NCBI GenBank assembly: GCA_013139875.1
Contig: WSZY01000064.1
Span: 1-6,513 of the forward strand
Direction: 5' to 3'
From: Mariprofundaceae bacterium
GTDB lineage: Bacteria; Pseudomonadota; Zetaproteobacteria; Mariprofundales; Mariprofundaceae
Length of the DNA stretch: 6,513 nt
Part shown: piece after piece, positions 1 through 5,416 of the stretch
How the letters are laid out: every line of letters begins with the position of its first letter
Numbering within the stretch: the first letter of the stretch is position 1
Notes under the pieces: generated by a model
Seen by the model: only the letters and a program-made list of their open reading frames with translations
What the model was told of the DNA's origin: nothing
Database searches by the model: none
Made by a program: the position numbers and the translations under genes

Positions 1-537
1 ATACTGGTATTTTCTGTGCTTTGCACACTGCCCTCCTTGCCCGCTTGCGCAGCCGATTTCGACTTACTCAGCGTGAGTGCTCGTGCAAGAGTTGGAGAGA
101 AGCGTGTGCTTGGCAAGGAACAGCAGGAATCTTTTCGCGAGTATGACGTAATGGCAACTATTCGGTTGCCCTTGAAAGACCTGATTCCTTCAGACCTGGG
201 GTTGGATACGAGGCTATTGGTAAGTGCCGGAGTTATTCAGGGAGCGGGTAAGACTGCGGTGGTAGCTTCAGTTATTCCTGCGCTTGCAATTGCCTCACAA
301 GATGGACGATTCGTTGTCGACATGGGTATTGGGCTGGCACTGATGACCAGACATCACTATGCACAACAAGATTTCGGTGGCCCGCTTCAATTTGCGTTGA
401 CTTTTGGTGCCAGCGTTCCGCTATACGGACACTTTGGGGTGGGCTACAGATTCCTGCATTACTCCGATGCAGGCCTTTATAGTCCCTCAACCATTGGTGC
501 AGATTTCCACATGATTGAGTTAATTTATCATTTCTGA
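1..537 (+). CDS. PagL-like lipid A 3-O-deacylase (acyloxyacyl hydrolase family), 5' end cut by window
   Basis: Open from base 1 to TGA at 535-537, giving 178 visible residues. The first 18 are hydrophobic and end in ACAA-DF, a typical signal peptidase I site, so the true start probably lies just upstream; GTG at 16 would give a signal peptide with no basic N-region. The rest alternates polar and hydrophobic stretches, as in a small outer-membrane beta barrel, and ends in YHF, with the terminal aromatic expected for BAM substrates. The motif GVGYRFLHYSDAG (residues about 146-158) matches the PagL signature, with catalytic His and Ser in HxS (H153, S155). PagL enzymes remove the 3-O-linked acyl chain of lipid A in the outer membrane. 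The third catalytic residue, usually Glu about 12 residues after the Ser, appears to be Asp (D168), and the usual HxSN is HxSD. Length fits the family. The fold and family are fairly secure; activity is inferred. Confidence 0.68.
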   Translation: MLVFSVLCTLPSLPACAADFDLLSVSARARVGEKRVLGKEQQESFREYDVMATIRLPLKDLIPSDLGLDTRLLVSAGVIQGAGKTAVVASVIPALAIASQDGRFVVDMGIGLALMTRHHYAQQDFGGPLQFALTFGASVPLYGHFGVGYRFLHYSDAGLYSPSTIGADFHMIELIYHF

Positions 538-574
538 TGCCTGCGATGCTCCATTACGGGGAATAGGTTACTCA

Positions 575-676
575 ATACAGTGTGATTTATGTGGGACAGC
601 AGTGATTGGCCGGAACTCTATTGACCACGTATATAGTATTAAATCCCAACGCATTCACTGTAAAAACCACCTTTAA
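575..676 (+). other. start-less micro-ORF encoding a CxxC...CxxH zinc-finger-like peptide (remnant or ATA-start gene)
   Basis: Read from ATA at 575, this frame gives 33 codons to TAA at 674-676. It begins IQCDLCG, has an internal DHVYSI and ends HCKNHL. The two pairs, C3/C6 and C29/H32, sit at opposite ends like the metal ligands of a small treble-clef or zinc-ribbon fold. The frame is open back to TAA at 521-523, but there is no ATG, GTG or TTG ahead of the first Cys pair. ATA sits exactly where ATG would be expected, so it could be a gene that lost its start, a fragment of a larger gene, or chance. A weak purine run, GGGGAATAGG (558-567), precedes it. Nothing else explains this gap, and a terminator-like hairpin follows at 693. 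The peptide pattern is visible; its being a gene is speculation. Confidence 0.27.
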
Positions 677-692
677 CTCATAAGTTCTGAAT

Positions 693-716
693 GACTGCTT
701 TTGGCCGAAAGCAGTC
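693..716. terminator. bidirectional stem-loop between convergent genes
   Basis: GACTGCTTT (693-701) pairs perfectly with AAAGCAGTC (708-716) around a 6-base loop, TGGCCG. It lies between the end of the PagL-like gene and the end of the minus-strand 212-residue gene, where a shared terminator is expected. The T tract is poor on both sides: GTTTAGGATTT on plus, ATTCAGAACTT on minus. Termination may therefore be partial, or the hairpin may mainly protect 3' ends. Confidence 0.55.
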
Positions 717-725
717 GTTTAGGAT

Positions 726-1364
726 TTATAGATTTTCAGGTTGCCAGTTCTGGATGCGATCTGCGTAGAAGGATTCCTCTTTAAGCTTTTCCGCATTGGG
801 GATGAATACGGACATCTGTGAGGTCTGGAGGTGTTCATCCCAGCCTGCAAGAAACTGATGGTAGATGGTATTCATCATCGTTTCGTTTTCTGCTGCTTTA
901 GGGCCGATGTAATCTTCACTGGATGCGATCTCGCCGCGAACGGCAATATCAAGATTACCTATGATTTTACTGTTGTTACTGTCCAGCGAAACAAACTGAC
1001 CTGCCGTATTAAGATAGAGAAGCCACGCCGTTCCCGGTTGTAGTGATCTCATTTCAGTCAGCATCTGTTCTTTGTCCGGCAGGGGAGCTGCACTTAAGCG
1101 ATGTAAAACCGCATGGGCAAAAATGCCACGCATGAGGAAATCAAACTTTCCAGCCCTGTTTTTGGCAATCAGGCCAAGCTCTTTGTCTTTGACAAGTCGC
1201 TTGCCTGTCCAGTTATCAGCTTTTTCACGCTGGGTGACCTCTGCATCACCTTCCTGAACTGCTTCTGAATAGGTGGATGTGCGCCATGTTTCCATGTCAC
1301 TCTGAAGTCGCCATGCCTTGTCTCCTTTAGCGGAGAGTGCATCAATGGTGAAAAAGAACTTCAT
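726..1364 (-). CDS. uncharacterised 212-residue protein translationally coupled to rnd
   Basis: I do not recognise this family. ATG (1364-1362) overlaps the TGA of rnd in ATGA, with GAGGAG about 6 bases upstream, so the start is well supported and the gene is probably translated by ribosomes finishing rnd. The stop is TAA at 728-726. The protein has no signal peptide, no membrane segment, no cysteine and six tryptophans. It is charged and soluble, so probably cytoplasmic. The N-terminal half is rich in Lys, Glu and Gln (residues about 35-75), then comes GIFAHAVLHRL (80-90), a hydrophobic strand-like WLLYLNTAGQFVSLD (114-128), and a helical C-terminal part. No catalytic motif is evident. It is less GC-rich than serA-hisZ. 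Operon position suggests, but does not show, a link to RNA processing or simple co-expression. Confidence 0.8.
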   Translation of the reverse strand: MKFFFTIDALSAKGDKAWRLQSDMETWRTSTYSEAVQEGDAEVTQREKADNWTGKRLVKDKELGLIAKNRAGKFDFLMRGIFAHAVLHRLSAAPLPDKEQMLTEMRSLQPGTAWLLYLNTAGQFVSLDSNNSKIIGNLDIAVRGEIASSEDYIGPKAAENETMMNTIYHQFLAGWDEHLQTSQMSVFIPNAEKLKEESFYADRIQNWQPENL

Positions 1365-2545
1365 GATATCTCCTCAATCTCAGGCAGGGCACTCTCAGGG
1401 TTAATACGAAGCGATATCTCCCCATTGAGAAGGCGCAGAAGATCATTGCCGACCAGTTCACGGCGCCAGCCATGCAGCACCGAGAGTTCAGGTGGTTCAT
1501 CCTTGCGCTGTTTGCCCCAGGAGGCCAGTGCCCCCAGCTCCCGCTGGTTGACCAGAATGTTTGATGCAATGGACTCCTCTTCGGCTTTGAGACGAACAAG
1601 CGTGTCGAGCAGCTCCTGTCGCAGATCCGTGCCGGAGGTGTGGAAGCTGCGGGGATGCAGTTTGGGCCAATCTTCCTCGGGGCAGGCCACACCTTTTTCC
1701 CACACTGCAATAATTTCATTGCCAAAGCGCTTGATGACACCGTCAGAGAGGCCACGCATGCGGCCCATGGTGCTGAGATCCACACTATCCTTTTTGGCCA
1801 GGTCAATAAGGGGGTCATCAGCAACAATGCGTCTGCGGGGGATGTTTTTATGCTCCGCGTGGTGTTCGCGCCATGCAGCCAGCTCTCTCAGTATGGCCAG
1901 TTGACGGGGCCTGAGTCTGTTTACCCCTTTGACACGCCAGTAGACCTCCTGCCTGTCGATCAGGTAGGTCTTCTCACTGCTCAGGGTCTCCTGCTCTTCA
2001 AGCAGCCACTCCCTGCGTCCTCTGGCCTGAAGCTGCTCTTCCAGATGCTGATAAATCGGCATCAGATATATGACATCATCGGCAGCATAGGTCAGTTGTT
2101 TGGGCGTTAACGGCCGGGATAGCCAATCGCTGAATGATTCCCCTTTTGGCAGTGCTTTTTTAAGAATACGCTGAACCAGGTTGCCGAAGCCGATCTGCTG
2201 TCCATAGCCGAGAAGGGCAGCAGCCACCTGTGTGTCAAACAGCGGTTCAGGCAGCCCGCCGGACTCAAGCATGATAATTTCAAGGTCCTGTCTGGCGGCA
2301 TGAAACACCTTCAGAATATCTTTGTTGTGCATCAGCTCCCAGACAGGAGAGAGATCGTTAATCGCTGTGGGGTCGATAACGTAACAGCTCTCTCTGCTGG
2401 AGATCTGAAGCAGGGCAAAATGGGCGAAGTAGGTTTTTTCCCGATGAAATTCGGTATCCACACAGAGTACGGATGCTTTTGCCAGTTCACTGCACGCCTG
2501 TTTAAGGGCGTCGGGAGTGTCGATATAGCTGTAATTTTTGGACAT
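1361..2545 (-). CDS. rnd: ribonuclease D (3'-5' exoribonuclease, DEDDy family)
   Basis: The product is 394 residues, slightly longer than the E. coli enzyme. The N-terminal DEDDy exonuclease domain (about 1-195) shows all the motifs: VDTEF with D30 and E32 (Exo I), FHAARQDLE with D87 (Exo II), and YAADD with Y153 and D157 (Exo III). These acids bind two metal ions for 3'-5' hydrolysis. An HRDC domain follows (about 213-288, LRPRQLAILRELAAWRE onward), then a second HRDC-like C-terminal region (about 300-385), as in the full-length family. RNase D trims 3' ends of tRNA precursors and other small stable RNAs in the cytoplasm. ATG at 2545 is the first possible start because an in-frame TAG lies at 2557-2555. 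Its Shine-Dalgarno is poor (GGTAGC, distant), suggesting low expression. The stop overlaps the start of the downstream 212-residue gene. It is divergent from serA. Confidence 0.96.
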   Translation of the reverse strand: MSKNYSYIDTPDALKQACSELAKASVLCVDTEFHREKTYFAHFALLQISSRESCYVIDPTAINDLSPVWELMHNKDILKVFHAARQDLEIIMLESGGLPEPLFDTQVAAALLGYGQQIGFGNLVQRILKKALPKGESFSDWLSRPLTPKQLTYAADDVIYLMPIYQHLEEQLQARGRREWLLEEQETLSSEKTYLIDRQEVYWRVKGVNRLRPRQLAILRELAAWREHHAEHKNIPRRRIVADDPLIDLAKKDSVDLSTMGRMRGLSDGVIKRFGNEIIAVWEKGVACPEEDWPKLHPRSFHTSGTDLRQELLDTLVRLKAEEESIASNILVNQRELGALASWGKQRKDEPPELSVLHGWRRELVGNDLLRLLNGEISLRINPESALPEIEEIS

Positions 2546-2606
2546 GGGCTGAAGCTACCAGCGGCAGTGATGAATGACAGTAGAGGTTGATGTTTTCTGC
2601 CATAAT

Positions 2607-2634
2607 TTGACCTGCCGGATGGTCGCTATAGTAT
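2607..2634 (+). promoter_or_regulatory. candidate sigma70 promoter for serA
   Basis: TTGACC (2607-2612) is a 5/6 match to the -35 box. TAGTAT (2629-2634) lies 16 bases further on and matches 4/6 of the -10 box; TATAGT (2627-2632) overlaps it at a short 14-base spacing. The predicted transcription start is near 2641, about 77 bases before the serA GTG. It is the best plus-strand promoter-like sequence in the rnd-serA gap. I could not find an equally good one for rnd on the minus strand. Confidence 0.45.
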
Positions 2635-2638
2635 GCTT

Positions 2639-2679
2639 GCGCACTCCGGTTGCGGGTGTTGCAGTAGCGCAGAGTGTGC
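2639..2679 (+). promoter_or_regulatory. bulged hairpin in the serA 5' leader
   Basis: GCGCACTC (2639-2646) pairs with GAGTGTGC (2672-2679), seven Watson-Crick pairs plus one wobble. Inside, after a 4-base bulge (CGGT), TGCG (2651-2654) pairs with CGCA (2668-2671). The structure would begin at or next to the predicted serA transcription start. The left arm also contains ACTCC (2643-2647), complementary to GGAGT (2706-2710) in the serA ribosome binding site, so two exclusive pairings are possible. No known riboswitch class is recognised. Confidence 0.33.
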
Positions 2680-2703
2680 CTGCAGATCATTTTCCAAAGG
2701 CTT

Positions 2704-2709
2704 AAGGAG
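2704..2709 (+). promoter_or_regulatory. serA ribosome binding site fixing a GTG start
   Basis: AAGGAG lies 8 bases before GTG at 2718. This spacing, and the standard SerA N-terminus that follows (TKVWIADKM), choose GTG as the start; the next in-frame ATG is at codon 10, inside the first beta-alpha unit. Confidence 0.85.
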
Positions 2710-2717
2710 TTTCTGTT

Positions 2718-4307
2718 GTGACCAAGGTCTGGATTGCAGATAAAATGTCTGAGCGGGCAGTTGAAGTGTTCAAAGCCCGTGGTATTGAAGTGGATTACAA
2801 GCCGGGCCTGCCGGTTGAGGAGCAGATCGCCATCGCCGGTGATTATGACGGTATTGCCGTACGCTCTTCATCAACACTGAAAGGTGATCTTCTGGATGCA
2901 GCAAGCAGGGTAAAGGTGATCGGCAGGGCGGGGATTGGTGTTGATAACATCGATGTTCCACTCTGTTCCCGTCGCGGTGTCGTGGTGATGAACACCCCCT
3001 TTGGCAACACCATTACCACAGCTGAACTTGCGATTTCCCATCTGCTGGCAGCGGCCAGAAAAATTCCACAGGCATCAGCGTCAACCAAGGCCGGCAAGTG
3101 GGAGAAGAGTCGTTTCATGGGTATGGAGCTGACCGGTAAAAAGGCCGGTGTGATCGGAGCCGGAAATATCGGTTCCATTGTCTGTGATCGTCTTAAAGGC
3201 CTGCATATGAGTGTGCTGGTCTATGATCCTTTTATCAGTGATGAGCGTGCGGACGCCATGGGTGTGACCAAGGTTGATACGGTTGCCGAACTGGTAGAGC
3301 AGATTGATGTGTTGACGATTCATGTGCCACTTCTTGATGCAACCCGAAACCTGATCGATGCGGAGATGATTGGCCGCATGAAGCCGGGCTCAATTATCGT
3401 CAACTGTGCACGTGGCGGCATTGTTGATGAAGATGCGCTCTATGATGCGCTCAAGTCCGGGCATATCCGTGCGGCGGCTCTGGATGTCTATGCCAATGAG
3501 CCAGCACGTGAAAACAGGTTGTTTGAACTGGAAAATTTAAGCTGTACGCCGCATATCGGCGCTTCAACTGAAGAGGCTCAGGAGAATGTGGCTGTTCAGA
3601 TTGCTGAACAGATGGCCGATTACCTTCTTACCGGAACTGTAAGCAATGCCGTGAATGTACCTTCGGTCTCTGAAGAGGAGTACAAGCAGCTTCAGCCTTA
3701 TATCCAGTTGACTTCACGCCTTGGCAACCTGCTCGGACAGGTCGTTGAACCGGGCTTTTCGAAGTTGTGCGTCACCTTTGAAGGCCATGTCTCCGAGCTT
3801 AACCGTAAACCATTGATGAATGCCGCGCTGCAGGGTGTTCTCTCTTCAAGTATTGCCGATGTGAATGCTGTTAATGCGGGCATGCTGGCAACAGAGCGGG
3901 GCATTGACGTATCCGAGGTTGCCAGAGACAAGTCGGATCATTTCAATGATCTTATTCGTCTGGAGGTTGAGGGTAAGGATGGCGTGCAGAGTGTGTCGGG
4001 AACAGTTTTTGATGGTGTGAAGCCACGCCTTGTCAGTATTGATGGCTGTGAGATCGAGATGGCTCCGGCCGGGCGCATGATCTTTATCCGTAACGAGGAT
4101 AAGCCGGGTGTAATTGCTGCCATGGGTATGGTGTTGGCAAAGGCGAACATCAATATCGGTGACTTCAGGCTGGGCAGGGCGGAGGATAGTGCATCCGCCG
4201 TGGCATTGATCTCTGTGGATTCAGAGCCCGATGAGAGCGTTCTGGAAGAGATGGCGGCCCTGGAGGGTCTCCGTACAGTCCGTTATGTTAATCTGGAGTC
4301 TCTATGA
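2718..4307 (+). CDS. serA: D-3-phosphoglycerate dehydrogenase, long form with ASB and ACT domains
   Basis: The protein is 529 residues, typical of long-form SerA. It oxidises 3-phosphoglycerate to 3-phosphohydroxypyruvate with NAD, the first step of serine synthesis in the cytoplasm. The substrate-binding domain is split (about 1-97 and 285-315), with RSSS at 49-52 and GRAGIGVDNID at 69-79. The Rossmann domain has GAGNIG (147-152) and D170 at the end of beta 2. Catalytic residues are R232 (CARGG), E261 (NEP) and H279 (PHIGAST). The ASB domain (about 318-448) is followed by a C-terminal ACT domain (about 454-529; NEDKPGVI, then ANINIGDFRLGR), which usually binds serine for feedback inhibition. 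The His common in the ACT serine site is Asn here (N459), so feedback strength cannot be assumed. The TGA overlaps the hisZ ATG, giving translational coupling. It is divergent from rnd. Confidence 0.97.
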   Translation: MTKVWIADKMSERAVEVFKARGIEVDYKPGLPVEEQIAIAGDYDGIAVRSSSTLKGDLLDAASRVKVIGRAGIGVDNIDVPLCSRRGVVVMNTPFGNTITTAELAISHLLAAARKIPQASASTKAGKWEKSRFMGMELTGKKAGVIGAGNIGSIVCDRLKGLHMSVLVYDPFISDERADAMGVTKVDTVAELVEQIDVLTIHVPLLDATRNLIDAEMIGRMKPGSIIVNCARGGIVDEDALYDALKSGHIRAAALDVYANEPARENRLFELENLSCTPHIGASTEEAQENVAVQIAEQMADYLLTGTVSNAVNVPSVSEEEYKQLQPYIQLTSRLGNLLGQVVEPGFSKLCVTFEGHVSELNRKPLMNAALQGVLSSSIADVNAVNAGMLATERGIDVSEVARDKSDHFNDLIRLEVEGKDGVQSVSGTVFDGVKPRLVSIDGCEIEMAPAGRMIFIRNEDKPGVIAAMGMVLAKANINIGDFRLGRAEDSASAVALISVDSEPDESVLEEMAALEGLRTVRYVNLESL

Positions 4308-5263
4308 GCCCCATGAAACCTGTTATCGGCCTTGAAGATGCCTTCGGCAGACGGGCTCGTCAGTTGCGCCGTCTGCAGGGAAAGCTTTTTGATATTTATA
4401 CTGAAGCCGACTATGAAGAGGTGATTCCCCCTCTGGTTGAACGTCCTGAAACACTGAGCTCAGGTGCAGGCCGCTTCCTCTCGGATCAGACGCTGATTTT
4501 TTCTGACCCGGCCGATGCAGGCCTGCTGGCCATTCGCCCTGACATGACACCCCAGGTGGCCCGTATTGCTGCAACCAGACTACAGGATAGAAGTGAACTG
4601 AAGCTCTACTATTCCGGGCCGGTCATGCTGGCCAGACCCGATGTTCGCACCGGATCACGGCAGCAGTGGCAGACCGGAGTGGAGTGTCTGGGGCTGGCCG
4701 GTGAAGAGGGTGACCTGGAGGTGATGCATCTCGCAGCCCTCTCCATGCATGCGGCAGGCTTTGATCAGGCTGTGCTTCAGGTAGGGCATATGGGGCTGAT
4801 TCGGGCGCTGGTGGCTGACAGTTCGATGCGTCTTGAGGCGTGGTGTGAACTTCTCTCCCGCCGCTCACCGGAAGACCTCTCTCTGCGCCTCTCATCGGAG
4901 GGGCTGACAGAGCAGTCTAAAGAGGCACTGATGACCATGGTCTCCGGCCGTGCGGATCGCACCTGGCTGGAATCAACGCGTGGTGAGCTTGGTGAGCCGT
5001 TTGATCGTGCTGCAACAGAACTTCTGCATCTGGTTGATACCGTTTCAACACGCCTGAGTGGAGAGGTGGAGGTCAGTGTTGATGCTGCGGTAATGCCACG
5101 TTTTCTCTACCATAGTGGCATGGTTTTTTCCGGTTTTGCTGCCGGTGCAGCCCAGGCGCTGCTTCATGGCGGGCGTTATGATGCCATGATGGCTCTGCAT
5201 GGTAGGGATATGCCTGCCACAGGGTTTTCATTTGATCTCTGGAGCTGGCTGGATGCAGTCTGA
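4304..5263 (+). CDS. hisZ: ATP phosphoribosyltransferase regulatory subunit (HisRS paralogue)
   Basis: The protein is 319 residues, resembling the class II catalytic core of histidyl-tRNA synthetase without the anticodon-binding domain. It shows YEEVIPPLVERPETL (38-52), RPDMTPQVARIAATR (78-92), a motif-2-like strand pair (LYYSGPVMLARPD at 101-113, then QQWQTGVECLG at 120-130) and HGGRYDAM...PATGFSFDL (288-311) near the C-terminus. It stops just after that, as in short HisZ proteins, which rules out a full HisRS. HisZ assembles with the short-form HisG to catalyse and feedback-regulate the first step of histidine synthesis (ATP plus PRPP), so a short hisG should exist elsewhere. The start overlaps serA in ATGA, with GGAG (4295-4298) 5 bases upstream; ATG at codon 4 is a less likely alternative. 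hisZ directly before purA is common in proteobacteria. Confidence 0.93.
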   Translation: MSPMKPVIGLEDAFGRRARQLRRLQGKLFDIYTEADYEEVIPPLVERPETLSSGAGRFLSDQTLIFSDPADAGLLAIRPDMTPQVARIAATRLQDRSELKLYYSGPVMLARPDVRTGSRQQWQTGVECLGLAGEEGDLEVMHLAALSMHAAGFDQAVLQVGHMGLIRALVADSSMRLEAWCELLSRRSPEDLSLRLSSEGLTEQSKEALMTMVSGRADRTWLESTRGELGEPFDRAATELLHLVDTVSTRLSGEVEVSVDAAVMPRFLYHSGMVFSGFAAGAAQALLHGGRYDAMMALHGRDMPATGFSFDLWSWLDAV

Positions 5264-5274
5264 TAGATGCACAA

Positions 5275-5300
5275 AAAGCCCTCCATGGCTTTCTATTTTT
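5275..5300 (+). terminator. probable Rho-independent terminator after hisZ
   Basis: AAAGCC (5275-5280) and GGCTTT (5287-5292) form a 6-bp stem with loop CTCCAT, followed by CTATTTTT (5293-5300). It begins 11 bases after the hisZ stop. The stem is short, so it may only partly separate serA-hisZ from purA. Confidence 0.55.
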
Positions 5301-5301
5301 C

Positions 5302-5329
5302 GGCAGTAAAAAGCGTGGTTTTTGCTGCC
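5302..5329 (+). terminator. second strong hairpin in the hisZ-purA gap
   Basis: GGCAGTAAAAA (5302-5312) pairs with TTTTTGCTGCC (5319-5329) along 11 bp including one G-U wobble, with a 6-base loop GCGTGG. It starts one base after the first hairpin's T tract. The descending T run lies inside the stem and the downstream sequence (TTGCAAATTT) is not a clean T tract. It could be a backup terminator, a terminator of antisense transcripts, or a 3'-end stabiliser of the serA-hisZ mRNA. Confidence 0.45.
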
Positions 5330-5335
5330 TTGCAA

Positions 5336-5384
5336 ATTTATCTTAGGCGATAAATCTGGTCGCCCATCCGTGGGTTCCATGGGC
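5336..5384 (+). promoter_or_regulatory. two further hairpins in the purA leader
   Basis: ATTTATC (5336-5342) pairs with GATAAAT (5349-5355) around TTAGGC. GCCCAT (5362-5367) pairs with ATGGGC (5379-5384), and CCCA (5363-5366) can instead pair with TGGG (5371-5374), so the last element has two exclusive folds. These lie 33-81 bases before the purA ATG. I recognise no known riboswitch. The first inverted repeat could also be a protein operator. Confidence 0.3.
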
Positions 5385-5416
5385 TTCACGCGGTTAAGTT
5401 TAGAAAGAGGAATATA

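Noticed and set aside
621..638. TTGACC with TATAGT nearby, looking like a promoter in the 538-725 gap
   Set aside because: The two boxes are only 6 bases apart, and no plus-strand gene follows.
1342..1827. Minus-strand 161-codon frame overlapping the end of rnd
   Set aside because: It is in a different frame on the same strand as rnd, Trp/Pro/Arg-rich, and matches no family. The RNase D frame is clearly the coding one.
1425..2110. Plus-strand open frames of about 156-159 codons (1425-1904 and 1640-2110) opposite rnd
   Set aside because: They lie antisense to the conserved RNase D coding sequence, have low-complexity Ser/Arg-rich translations and lack plausible ribosome binding sites. They are shadows of rnd codon use.
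2620..2660. Minus-strand promoter for rnd using TACTAT (reverse of 2629-2634)
   Set aside because: No acceptable -35 hexamer lies 16-18 bases upstream. Not supported, though rnd must be transcribed from somewhere in this gap.
2843..3178. Minus-strand 111-codon frame inside serA
   Set aside because: It is antisense to the NAD-binding region of SerA, has unlikely composition and no start signals.
5267..5353. 28-codon frame (ATG at 5267) with a basic start and a hydrophobic middle, a possible tiny membrane peptide
   Set aside because: No ribosome binding site precedes the ATG, and the frame runs through the terminator-like hairpins, whose A and T runs explain its Lys and Phe/Val codons.
5330..5356. 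Possible purA promoter, TTGCAA (5330-5335) with TAAATC (5351-5356)
   Set aside because: The -10 match is only 3/6 and the spacing is 15. It overlaps an inverted repeat that explains the sequence equally well.
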